A stretch of 64,000 nucleotides of DNA from Eretmocerus hayati (taxonomy: Eukaryota; Arthropoda; Insecta; Hymenoptera; Aphelinidae): contig CM056743.1 in the NCBI GenBank assembly GCA_029851415.1, positions 125,084,305 through 125,148,304 on the forward strand, read 5' to 3'. A program made the position numbers and the translations under genes. Positions 55,617-64,000 of this stretch are shown here, piece after piece (within the stretch, counting starts at the first letter, position 1; every line of letters begins with the position of its first letter). The notes beneath the pieces were generated by a model. That model made no database searches. It was not told where the DNA came from and worked only from the letters and a program-made list of their open reading frames with translations.

Positions 55617-58600
55617 TCAAACCACTCGGCGATAGTACGGTCTCAGCGCCGACGCGTGAAATTTTCCCCGATATTTGTCCATGTTTTCGTCAAAGAGCTC
55701 ATACGTACAACTACCGGCTATATTCCGAATGACGTAGGGCCCCTCATATAGGGCCAGGAATTTAGATGTTATCCCTAATTCTGCCGACGACACGTTGCAG
55801 GATTTTACCAGAACTTCTTGACCGATCGAGAACGGCGTGAAAGGTTTCGACTCATTGTGCTTCTCCGCACGTTTTGCTCCCTTTTTTGTCAAGTTTTGCG
55901 AGGCGAATATCAATTTTTGTTCATACGATATCCCTTTTCGCTCCGGAGGGATAACCCATTCAGCCCAGAAACGAGTTGGGGGCTGACCGAGGTGTAATTC
56001 CACTGGTGTGTACTCTGTAGACTCATGGTACACCTCGTTCATGGTTTTCTGAATAAACGGCACCCACCTCGCCCAAGACTTGTGATTATTTTCTGCCAGT
56101 GTACGAAAAAATCGGCCTAATTCTTTGTTGACCCTCTCAACGATATTACTCTGGGGATGGCGAATGGATGACATTACCGCCCGTATATTCTCCGATTCCA
56201 ATCGCTCCAGCCACAGCTTAGCCGTGAACTGAGTTCCGTGGTCGAATTGAATTTTCGCCGGTTTTCCGTACTTGGGGATATAATCCATGAAAATCTTATT
56301 AATGGTCGTTCGAGTATTGGCTGATTTTATCGCGTATAGTACGACGTATTTCGTGAATATGTCCATGACGGCTAAAATATACTGGACCCCCCCGACCGAC
56401 CGGGGAAGCGGCCCGTAGAAGTCGATTGATATCCACTCGTAAGGCCCGGATGGAATTATCGGTTGGGTCTCAGCATGAATTCCGACCGTGTACGTTTTAT
56501 GCCTCTGGCATGTATCGCATGCGCGCAAAATATGTGAACACGCCCGTAGCAAGTTAGGATAGAAAAATGTCTCCTGAATCATCTTCGCGCACTTAAGCGG
56601 GCCGACGTGCCCATACAACTCATGTACTTCATCGAGTAATTTTTCCATCACTGACGATGGCAAAACGATACGCTGCTCGTCGTCGTCACCCTTCATGAGC
56701 ACGCCCGATACTAACTGATAATCGCGATAGACTGTCCCCTGTTCTAAGCGTGCAATGATCTTTCCCAGTTTTTCGTCGTGTAACTGTTCCAACCGGATGT
56801 TTCGAATACGAGTAGCTAGCTCTTTCGATGGTTTGCGTATGGCTATCGCGTGAATAATCCATTCCTCTGGTGTTCTGCTATCCTCGCCACACCCAATTCT
56901 GCTCAGCCCGTCTGCAGCTATATTATCAGAGCCCTTTATATAATGTACTTTCAAATGATAATCTTGGATAGCAAGCATCCAGCGGGTGAGCCTACTGTTT
57001 AGAAAACGGCACGTCATAAGGTACGAAAGGGCTTTATGGTCGGTCATCACGTGGATTTCCGCTCCGAGAATAAACGATCGAAATTTAATCAGCGCATGTA
57101 CTATTGACAACAATTCCAGCTCACTAGTAAAATACCTTGTCTCGAATGGTTTTAGAGATCTACTAGTCATAGTTATGGCTTGTGGACCGTTTCCATCGTC
57201 TTGAGCTAACACGGATCCTATGGCCCGAGTCGACGCATCACAAAACAGCAAGAACGGCCTATCTCGTCGAGGGTGAGCTAAAAACAATTCGTGGCTAAAT
57301 AAATCTTTCACTCGTTTAAACGCTATTTCGTGAGATTCGGACCAGTTCCACTTACCTCCGGATCTAAGCAGTTCGAGCAAGGGCGCGAACTCGTCCGATA
57401 GCCTATCGGTAAATTTTGAGCAAAATTGGACGACACCTAAAAAACCCTTCAACTGGCGCACGTTTCTCGGCGTAGGAAATTTTTTTATGGTCTCGACTTT
57501 TTCCGGGTCTGGTTTCAAACCCTCCAAGCCTAATATATGCCCAAGGAATTTGGTCTCCTTTTTGCAAAATTCTGCCTTCTCGAAGCTAAGAGTGACGCCT
57601 TCTTCCGATATCGTTTCGAACAGTAGCTCAATCTTATCGAGGTGCTCATCGGCCGATTCCGAAATTAGCAACCAGTCGTCCACGAAATCGAGCAGAGATT
57701 CGCCCATCTTTTGGTGTATCTTAAAGGAAGCCCGTTTTAACGCAGCACCGCTTGTTTTTGCCCCGAACGGATTGACCTTGAACTGTATTACTCTCCCTCG
57801 GTACAAGAAAGCATAAAATTTCCTCGACTCTGGATGCAGTAAAACCTGCCAGTAGCTAGATATAAGGTCAAAACTAGACATTACTCGTACCCCAGCGCAC
57901 TTTCTAAAAATTTCGTCAATTTCCTCGGCGCCTTCGTGGTCATCCTCACTCCGCGCATTGGGTTCACGAGCGTCCAGACACAATCTAACCGACCCATCCT
58001 TCTTTATAACCACGACCAACGGGTTTATATATTCACTTTCCCCATACTCGATCACGTCTATGTCAAACATCCTCGCGATTTCTTGGTCCACTTTATCACG
58101 GTATTTGATGGGTATCGGATAAGACTTCTGTTTGTATGGTTCAAGGTTCTTCATACGGACTTGATACATGTATTCGCGAAATCGGCCGGGTATGTTGCTA
58201 AATATGCGACGATACCTACTGATTATATCGAAAAGACGTTGTTCTTGGACTACCGACAGCCCGTTAGTCGACTTGACTTTCTCTCGGATCATCTCGTCCG
58301 TTACGATGTATGGCTGGTTCCCTTCAATCGGATTAATCTCGTTTATCGTCATCGGCGCGGATTCGTCGGCGTACCTCGCGCATAGCTCTCTCATTTCCTC
58401 CAACTCACGAGTCAAGATTTCAAGTACGTTATAAGACTGTTTCACAATAGAGCCATTTATTCTGAAAAATATATCCCCGGTTCCGAGATGAAGTCTGGCT
58501 CCGAGGCTAGCAAGAATGTTGATCCCGAAAATGCATTCTCGGACTAACTTCGGTATCACTAGGAAATCAGCCCACGTTTCCACACCCCCGATTTTAATCT

Positions 58601-59401
58601 GAGCTCGGAACTGTCGTTTTATCCGTTGTGATTTTTCTCCCGTGAAGCCACACGCCTGCATACCCGTAACGGGTAGAGTCGCACAGTTTTTCCATTTTGT
58701 AACGTTTTTCTCGTAAATTTCCTCTGACACGCACGTTAGCTTGCTACCAGTATCTAATAAGACGTCCACTTTGACCTCTTCTACAAGTATAGTTATTTCT
58801 GGGCATCGAGCCCTCAGAAGTACTGTTTCTTCTGGAATGTAATCTTTCTCTCTGAGTAGCTCGTCTCTCGAAAAAACGGAATTAATCTCAAACCTAATTG
58901 TTTCGATTTCGTCTTGTCCCCTAGATCGCAGTGCCGCACTATCTCGATCCCCGATCTCTCCCTCACTTGCCACCGCGAGGTCATTCGCTTTTTCGTAACG
59001 CGACTCAATCTCCTTAGTCATTGCCTCCATTTCGACGCTCTGTCTAATCTGCAGACCCTTTTCAGTCGATTTCGCCAACGCGACGGTGTATGCTCCACCC
59101 TCGCCCCGTGGTATTACTGGTGTCGATGGTACGTCGTGATCAATGCCCACTAACCCCTCGTCGAGGTATAAGTTAGTCTCTATTCCAATCGGTCTGATTT
59201 CTTTCTCTATTTTCCCGGCTACAAGTGACCCGAAATCCGCGTTTCCGCCTAAATTTTGTTTTCTCAAATTCCTTTTTCTAAAATTTTTCCCCACACGGTG
59301 AGAAATCGCTACACTGGCATCAGCCCCGTGACTTGTATCTGTCAAACGAGTGTTCGTATTATCAAAATCGTGATGGTGTGGAGGGAGTGTAGCGATTACT
59401 C
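55617..59401 (-). CDS. pol: Pol polyprotein: protease, reverse transcriptase, RNase H, integrase
   Basis: The frame has no ATG of its own at its start and is open from 59411, overlapping the gag end, so it is expected as a gag-pol fusion by -1 frameshift. Counting from the codon at 59345: protease VDVLLDTGSKLTCVS with DTGS at 198-201; RT with SSFDLISSYWQ (Asp 493), VNPFGAK and DFVDDWLL (Asp pair 556-557); RNase H with LFCDAS (about 701) and VMTDHKALSYL (about 766); integrase zinc finger H908, H913, C943, C946; and the catalytic triad D975, D1035, E1070. Only 34 residues separate the last two, since HPQSNIVER lacks the Gly seen in most relatives. A C-terminal GPYVIRNI domain resembles the GPY/F module. 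The 1,242-codon frame is uninterrupted, so the enzyme may work. Confidence 0.93.
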
Positions 59402-59414
59402 GTTTTCCGAATCA
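59396..59414 (-). promoter_or_regulatory. gag-pol -1 frameshift window
   Basis: In the -1 frame the last stop upstream is TGA at 59412-59414. The gag TAA is at 59396-59398. The ribosome must therefore slip within about 13 bases. The only plausible slippery word there is GGAAAAC (59402-59408), read G-GAA-AAC, which is not a textbook heptamer. No strong stem was identified by eye downstream. Confidence 0.6.
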
Positions 59415-61327
59415 CTAAAAATTGACTTCATATCTATACCATTTATGCTTTCCGACCGCCTTCGGTCGCCCACCTGCGGCTGTATATTCCGAGAAACGTT
59501 GCCCGAATTCGGGTACGGTCGCTCGCGGCTTGATTCTCTACCGGTGGTGAAACGCGACGCCGAGCTGTCTCGCGACGCCGATGGTGTCGAGCGATTCACG
59601 TTCGAATGAGGTGTAGGTGGTCGGTTATTATTTTGGTTTGGTCTCTCAGGTGTGCGCGCGCGTATGTGTGTAGGCGCTACATTTGCTTCGTGCGTCGCCC
59701 TGTTCTGGTTGTAATTCTGATGCTCATTTCTCAAATTATGGGTCTGGCGATCATAATTCCCCCCGCGATACTCTGTATACCGTGAGTTTACTGGTGCTCG
59801 AGGCCCTTGTTTGTCATGAAAATCGACATATCTCGTTCTGGGATTACGCGAGTTCAGCTCTCCCGAGAGATCTAGCGTGTCGAGTAGTTTAACTAATGCA
59901 TCTATTGACCCCACGTGATTCAATAGAATGGACTGACGTACTTGCTCGTCAAAATGCCGAGACAACCTTTCAACCACAATTCCATCGTTTGGAGCATCCG
60001 TTAAATGTTTGACTTCGTTGTACAACTTTAACGCATATTCTCCGCGGCTCATATTTTTCTCGGCCATATAAAACCCTTGATCCAGCTTGCGACGAGTTTC
60101 TTCTTGCGCGTGTACATGCCAATACTTTTCTGAGAACAATGTTTTAAAATCATCGAAAGAATTTATCTGAGGCTCGACATAAATCCACCAATCGCGCGCG
60201 GACCCTTTCATTGCTTGCGCCAACGCAATCTTCATCGTTTCCGCGTCACATTGCAAAACGGTAATGTAATTTTCCAGTTCTCTCAAAAATCTGGCCGGGC
60301 GGTCGGAATGCGTACCGCTGAAAGTTGGCAAGTCCAACTTGAATCGAGGAACAATTCCCGACCGATGATTTCCCATTTGTATAGGTCTGCGGCGAACCAT
60401 CTCCGAAATTTCTGCTTTATCACGCGTCATCTGTTCTTCGAGTTTTTGTGATTTTTCGTACAACTGCTTTGTTACCGTATCGTTTGCCTCGGATAGCTTT
60501 ACCGCGTATTGTGTTTCCGCTGCTACACGTGTCATCTCCGTTCTACTCTCGCAAAGGTTCTCCGACAGCCAAATGATATCGTCTTGAGCTTGTATCACCG
60601 ACTCTTGATGTGTGTCTAAGCGCGTTGAATTCGTATTCGATAATTCGCGAATAATTTTCTGCGCTTCCTCGAGCCGTTGTAGTCGATCATCTTGAATGTC
60701 GACGCGGCGTTTCAACATTTTTGATCGCGAATGTAGTTCTGTCAAAACTCCGAGCGTTTCTCTTTGCACCGAGTATGCTCCGGTATCTAGCGGCGCGCCC
60801 GCTTCAGATTGTATGTCGTCCAGGTCAACATCGACTTCCGATGGCCCTACTGCCATTGTGGCTGCCGCTCGATCTAGCGACCGCCGCACAGCCCGCCGCG
60901 TTTCGTCCAATATCGGTTCGGTCGTTGTTCGATCCGCATCTTGGGCATCCGATAACGCGTCTACGTTTTTAGTGCATGACCGGGTTCTAATAGTGCGCGC
61001 TGTATTTCGTAAATGTGGTGGGCCCGGTGGTCTACCACGACGGGTGTATGTTTTGGGCTTTGTACCTGTTGAATTTGCAGATGATTTGGCAGTTTGTACA
61101 TCTCGATCGTTCGCGTCAGTATTATTCTCGGCTGCCCCACCACGCGCTCTTTGGGATTCTACTACCGCGCCTAGTCCATCCGCATGTGCGTTCGTACTTG
61201 CGTCACTAACAATATCGTTCACACTACGCTGTTCTTCATTTTCGAAGTCAATCAACGATACATTTGGTCCGATGTCATCCCGTTGCTCACGGCCTGCACC
61301 GGGTTTAGGTGTGTGAGTTATCGGCAT
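59396..61327 (-). CDS. gag: Gag structural protein
   Basis: 643 residues from an ATG at 61327. It would assemble the virus-like particle. The N-terminal third is disordered and acidic, with an AT-hook-like TRRGRPPGPP (about 95-104). A coiled coil follows (about 200-310). The Gag core has LDLPTFSGTHSDRPARFLRE, then the GSARDWWIYVEP block with the conserved aromatic pair (about 380-381), then MSRGEYALKLYNEVKHLT (to about 490). The C-terminus is Arg/Asn/Ser-rich with no CCHC knuckle, so RNA binding would rest on basic residues. It ends at TAA 59396-59398, inside the pol overlap. Confidence 0.88.
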   Translation of the reverse strand: MPITHTPKPGAGREQRDDIGPNVSLIDFENEEQRSVNDIVSDASTNAHADGLGAVVESQRARGGAAENNTDANDRDVQTAKSSANSTGTKPKTYTRRGRPPGPPHLRNTARTIRTRSCTKNVDALSDAQDADRTTTEPILDETRRAVRRSLDRAAATMAVGPSEVDVDLDDIQSEAGAPLDTGAYSVQRETLGVLTELHSRSKMLKRRVDIQDDRLQRLEEAQKIIRELSNTNSTRLDTHQESVIQAQDDIIWLSENLCESRTEMTRVAAETQYAVKLSEANDTVTKQLYEKSQKLEEQMTRDKAEISEMVRRRPIQMGNHRSGIVPRFKLDLPTFSGTHSDRPARFLRELENYITVLQCDAETMKIALAQAMKGSARDWWIYVEPQINSFDDFKTLFSEKYWHVHAQEETRRKLDQGFYMAEKNMSRGEYALKLYNEVKHLTDAPNDGIVVERLSRHFDEQVRQSILLNHVGSIDALVKLLDTLDLSGELNSRNPRTRYVDFHDKQGPRAPVNSRYTEYRGGNYDRQTHNLRNEHQNYNQNRATHEANVAPTHIRARTPERPNQNNNRPPTPHSNVNRSTPSASRDSSASRFTTGRESSRERPYPNSGNVSRNIQPQVGDRRRSESINGIDMKSIFSDSENE

Positions 61328-61853
61328 TATGGTCGAATGTTTACAATTTACTCGAGTGTAATTTCGTATGTACTCACGCTACCGATGTATGTGCGATATC
61401 TCGTCGTTACTGTAATTATCGACGTTTGTTGTGCTGCTAATGTTTCTCGGTCAAGTCAACCACACACACGAACTATTGTTTTCGAATTCTGCCCGCAACT
61501 GTCGCTCGCACACGAGGATTATCCGACTCGCCCGAGTAGTGTTTACGTTTCTTCTGCTATAGACGTCCTATATCGCGCGACTTTCCTTGCTTCCGATGCG
61601 CTGTATATGGGTGCAGTATAGTTCCCGGCGCAAGCTTGCTTTCGTCAAAAGCTCGGCTACACGAAAGATCGCGTGATGTTTATATTGACACGTAGCGGGC
61701 CCGTTTACGCTTACCCGCGCGCTCTGATGTCGGCCTACGCGTCTGCCCGTTATTCGTACAGAATAATTTCTAGTTTTTGTGTTAGTCAATTTGCTTCTAA
61801 TTAATTTTTGGAATGTTCCAGTCATCCACCTACGACCTCAATCCAACACTTGT

Positions 61854-61871
61854 CCTAAACCAGGGGTACCA
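61854..61871 (-). promoter_or_regulatory. Primer-binding site candidate
   Basis: In element sense the bases TGGTACCCCTGG start four bases after the 5' LTR end. TGG pairs with the CCA end of a tRNA. I could not assign the tRNA by eye. Confidence 0.65.
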
Positions 61872-61875
61872 TTTA

Positions 61876-63599
61876 TGCAAGGTGCACTATACTTGCATTA
61901 ATGACCAGCACAGGTGCAATGCTGGTCTAAACGCTTGTTAGTTAATCACTTATACTACGTCTACTAGGTATAATTAAACTACCCCCGATCTGCAGCTCGG
62001 GGGGGAGGGAGAAAAATTTCCCTGCTCCGGCTCGTCAGCGGCGTCAGCGTAGACCTGAAAATAAGTGCCTCCTCCTCCGAGGTGGCTCAATTGAATTTAA
62101 CGGCCTTTTACTTAAACTTGATTACTCGAAGTATGTCTCTAACTTTACTCGAAGAAATTAATTAAGTTTTATACAAGTTTACGTTTTGAGGTATCCATTA
62201 AACTTGACTTTCCAATACGTTCGTATTTCTGAAGAACACGTGCCCAGGCGGCGCGTATAAGCTAACAGGCCTCATGAAATTTTGTTCTTTCTTTCTCAAA
62301 ATAATAACCAACATCGTCGTGCAATGATGAGGTTGTTTTATATCGGGATACAAGTGGGATTGAGGTGGTGATAGGTCGTTAATTGATAAAAGCAAAGTAT
62401 ACTCATTTTTGTAATTTTAATGAAGCAAAAAGGAAGCTAGCAAATCAATTTATATGTGCATGACGCAGTGACACTCTGGTCCAAAAGTCAAATAATATTC
62501 GTGGAAATAATTGTTTTTACTCTTCTTGGTCGCGTCCACATGACATTTTTGAGACAACATCGGTCGATGACTTTTAGGTGCGGTTAACCTGGAACATTCC
62601 AAACAAAAAATCGACGAACTAAAGAATAGAGAAATTGAAATTCTTAAAAGACTCTACTACTTTCGTGCACTTTTCATACGTATCCAAATAATAAAAACTC
62701 TACGTCTTTTCCAAACTTGAAATCGCGTGATTTTAATATTGTCCGCGGCGTTTCGAAAAAGGCCCGACTCCTCCTCCAAGGTTCGATCCTACTACCAGTG
62801 TATGTGGTGCGTTAGAACGCACCACGCCATTTTTCCCCCTTGGAGTTTTGCCCTGTGAGGAGCCGGGTGATAGCGAATACCGTCCGCGGGTGATATCCAG
62901 GTACTAGAGGCCAGCCCTCTAGTAATTCGCAAACTTCTGGATATCTAATTCTTAATACTCGCGCACCTGCGGACCTGATTCCTTTGGCCAAGCCGATGAA
63001 TCAGATTCGACGCATGAACACTAACCTTGACGACTTCGGCGTCTGAGAGCACTTCCACACAGCGTCTCGATCCGGCGAAAACTCTCGAGGTCAGGACCGG
63101 GTCGCCCAATTCTCGAGGATGTTTCGTGTGAGTCCTCGGCTTCTTCTCGTGCACCCAAAATCGTGGCTCGGATCTCCAGCTCTCAGACGGAAGTGTCCTT
63201 TCCGCGTCTCGCTCGCGGTGTCGGAGCTTGCGATTCTCCCACTCATACTTTTCGGCGGCCCGGTAAATCGCCGCTTGCGCACATCTTTCATTCACACTCA
63301 AATACACAAACTTCCCGCGCACCATACTACTCGTTCCACTACCTTACGCATTTTCTACTATTCGTTCCAAATACCATAGAGCCCGCGCAATTCCGGCGGC
63401 AAATGCAAACGCAACACACATCCACTTCATTCGCGTTCATTCATACCTACTTCCCCTTTTTAGTCAAATACCTGCCAAATACCAAACCACCACCCCATGC
63501 ACCACATGCTTGGACTCTTAGATACCACCAACCAACTCACGTAATTCTAACCTCAGCCACTGAGCAGCCGTGAACCCGTAAATTATACGTAGGGTTGCA
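61876..63599 (-). repeat. LTR (5' LTR in element sense)
   Basis: 1,724 bp, matching 52230-53953 in length and, where compared, in sequence. It would carry the element promoter and also contains the 126-codon frame at 62945-63325. Near-identity of LTRs implies recent insertion. Confidence 0.95.
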
Positions 63600-63603
63600 A
63601 CTT
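63600..63603. other. Target-site duplication, right copy (ACTT)
   Basis: Matches 52226-52229 exactly. Confidence 0.9.
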
Positions 63604-63687
63604 GTGAACAAGTATGTGAAGATGTTGACGATGGCATCAAATGCTCCTGCTATGAAGGTTATCGTATACACGAGTCTATTTGTACAG
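63604..63687 (+). CDS. Host gene exon C, 3' part (EGF-like domain)
   Basis: With the duplicated ACTT the sequence reads TCEQVCEDVDDGIKCSCYEG and then YRIHESICT. It supplies cysteines 2 to 6 of the EGF-like module begun at 52200 (spacing C-x5-C-x3-C-x8-C-x-C, then the closing C). The donor ACAG/GTGAGT follows 63687 in phase 1. EGF modules of this kind follow sushi domains in secreted matrix proteins. The exon continues past the retrotransposon with no frame damage apart from the insert. Confidence 0.85.
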
Positions 63688-64000
63688 GTGAGTTTCACAG
63701 TTGTTACAGGGCAGTTTCTGAGATCACCACAGGAAATCAAGATCACAGGCTAGTTCCATTTCATGACGAATTTGATCTTTGATAAAAAGCTTAATTTCCT
63801 TTCCCATTTGATGGGATTTTCATCATCGCCGCTCACAGAAAAGTACGAGCGGGTCCCACCGGTGGGACCGTCGCAGAGAACGTGTTAATGAATCGTTACA
63901 AATTAAGAGGTTGATCATAAATACTCTCCATTGGCTAGTTGTAAATGAGTTGTTAATGAAAGATACAGAACCAAAGTGAGGAGCTGTAATGAAAATAATC
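63688..64000 (+). other. Intron of the sushi/EGF gene
   Basis: Starts with GTGAGT. No further exon is recognised before the window ends. Confidence 0.6.

Larger units (their letters stand above)
52230..63599 (-). mobile_element. Complete Ty3/Gypsy LTR retrotransposon, 11,370 bp
   Basis: Two LTRs of 1,724 bp in direct orientation (offset exactly 9,646 bp) bound a minus-strand coding region. In element order it has primer-binding site, gag, -1 frameshifted pol (protease, RT, RNase H, integrase), three short ORFs in the env position and a polypurine tract. LTR ends are TG..CA and the target duplication is ACTT. The gene order with integrase after RNase H defines Ty3/Gypsy. Both main frames are open, and the LTRs show no difference in the stretches I compared, so it may be young and possibly active. 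It lies antisense inside an exon of the sushi/EGF gene. The very long LTRs recall the Ulysses/Osvaldo type, but that placement is a guess. Confidence 0.95.

Noticed and set aside
60696..61316. 206-codon plus-strand frame over gag
   Set aside because: Shadow of the gag gene on the opposite strand.
1..64000. CRISPR arrays, operons, prophage or bacterial genes
   Set aside because: No regularly spaced direct repeats, no ribosome-binding sites or polycistronic arrangement of cellular genes; all coding evidence is eukaryotic.

Overview
The window looks like insect nuclear DNA, most likely from a hymenopteran or a similar small-genome insect. The basis is an insect-type ionotropic receptor, non-LTR retrotransposons of the I, R1 and CR1/Jockey types, an arthropod-style Ty3/Gypsy element, spliced host exons with GT/AG borders, and an AT-rich background with microsatellites. 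There is no operon structure and no prokaryotic feature. The species assignment is inference.

Layout. 1-3.6 kb: decayed I-clade LINE on the minus strand, cut by the window edge. 6.5-7.0 kb: foldback element with a tRNA-like sequence in its loop. 9.9-10.1 kb: tRNA-derived SINE with perfect 13-bp target duplications. 10.4-12.5 kb: intronless divergent ionotropic receptor (plus strand), the only intact ordinary protein gene. 12.5-15 kb: small hairpins, a microsatellite and a decayed tandem repeat. 15.6-18 kb: 5'-truncated CR1/Jockey-like LINE. 19.9-20.6 kb: pogo/Tigger-like non-autonomous element. 22.9-28.7 kb: second I-clade LINE, itself interrupted by a TA-flanked MITE. 33.1-33.9 kb: dead chymotrypsin-like protease. 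34.3-35.4 kb: GC-rich, TATA-bearing promoter-like island. 35.9-38.6 kb: R1-like LINE relic sitting inside a degenerate 10-bp tandem repeat. 38.6-51 kb: mostly unassigned, with three TATA-type promoter candidates and a probable S1 protease relic. 51.2-63.7 kb: exons of a secreted sushi/EGF-type host gene (plus strand).

The main observation is at 52.2-63.6 kb. A complete 11,370-bp Ty3/Gypsy element (minus strand) has matched 1,724-bp LTRs, 4-bp target duplications (ACTT), gag, a -1 frameshifted pol and three unassigned coiled-coil ORFs where env would lie. It is inserted inside the coding sequence of an EGF-like exon, just before the second conserved cysteine. The exon has symmetric phase 1-1 borders and is 114 nt long without the insert, so skipping it would keep the host frame. 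The LTRs show no difference where I compared them, so the insertion is probably recent.

All exon borders, domain calls and element boundaries were read by eye from sequence. No database search was possible.
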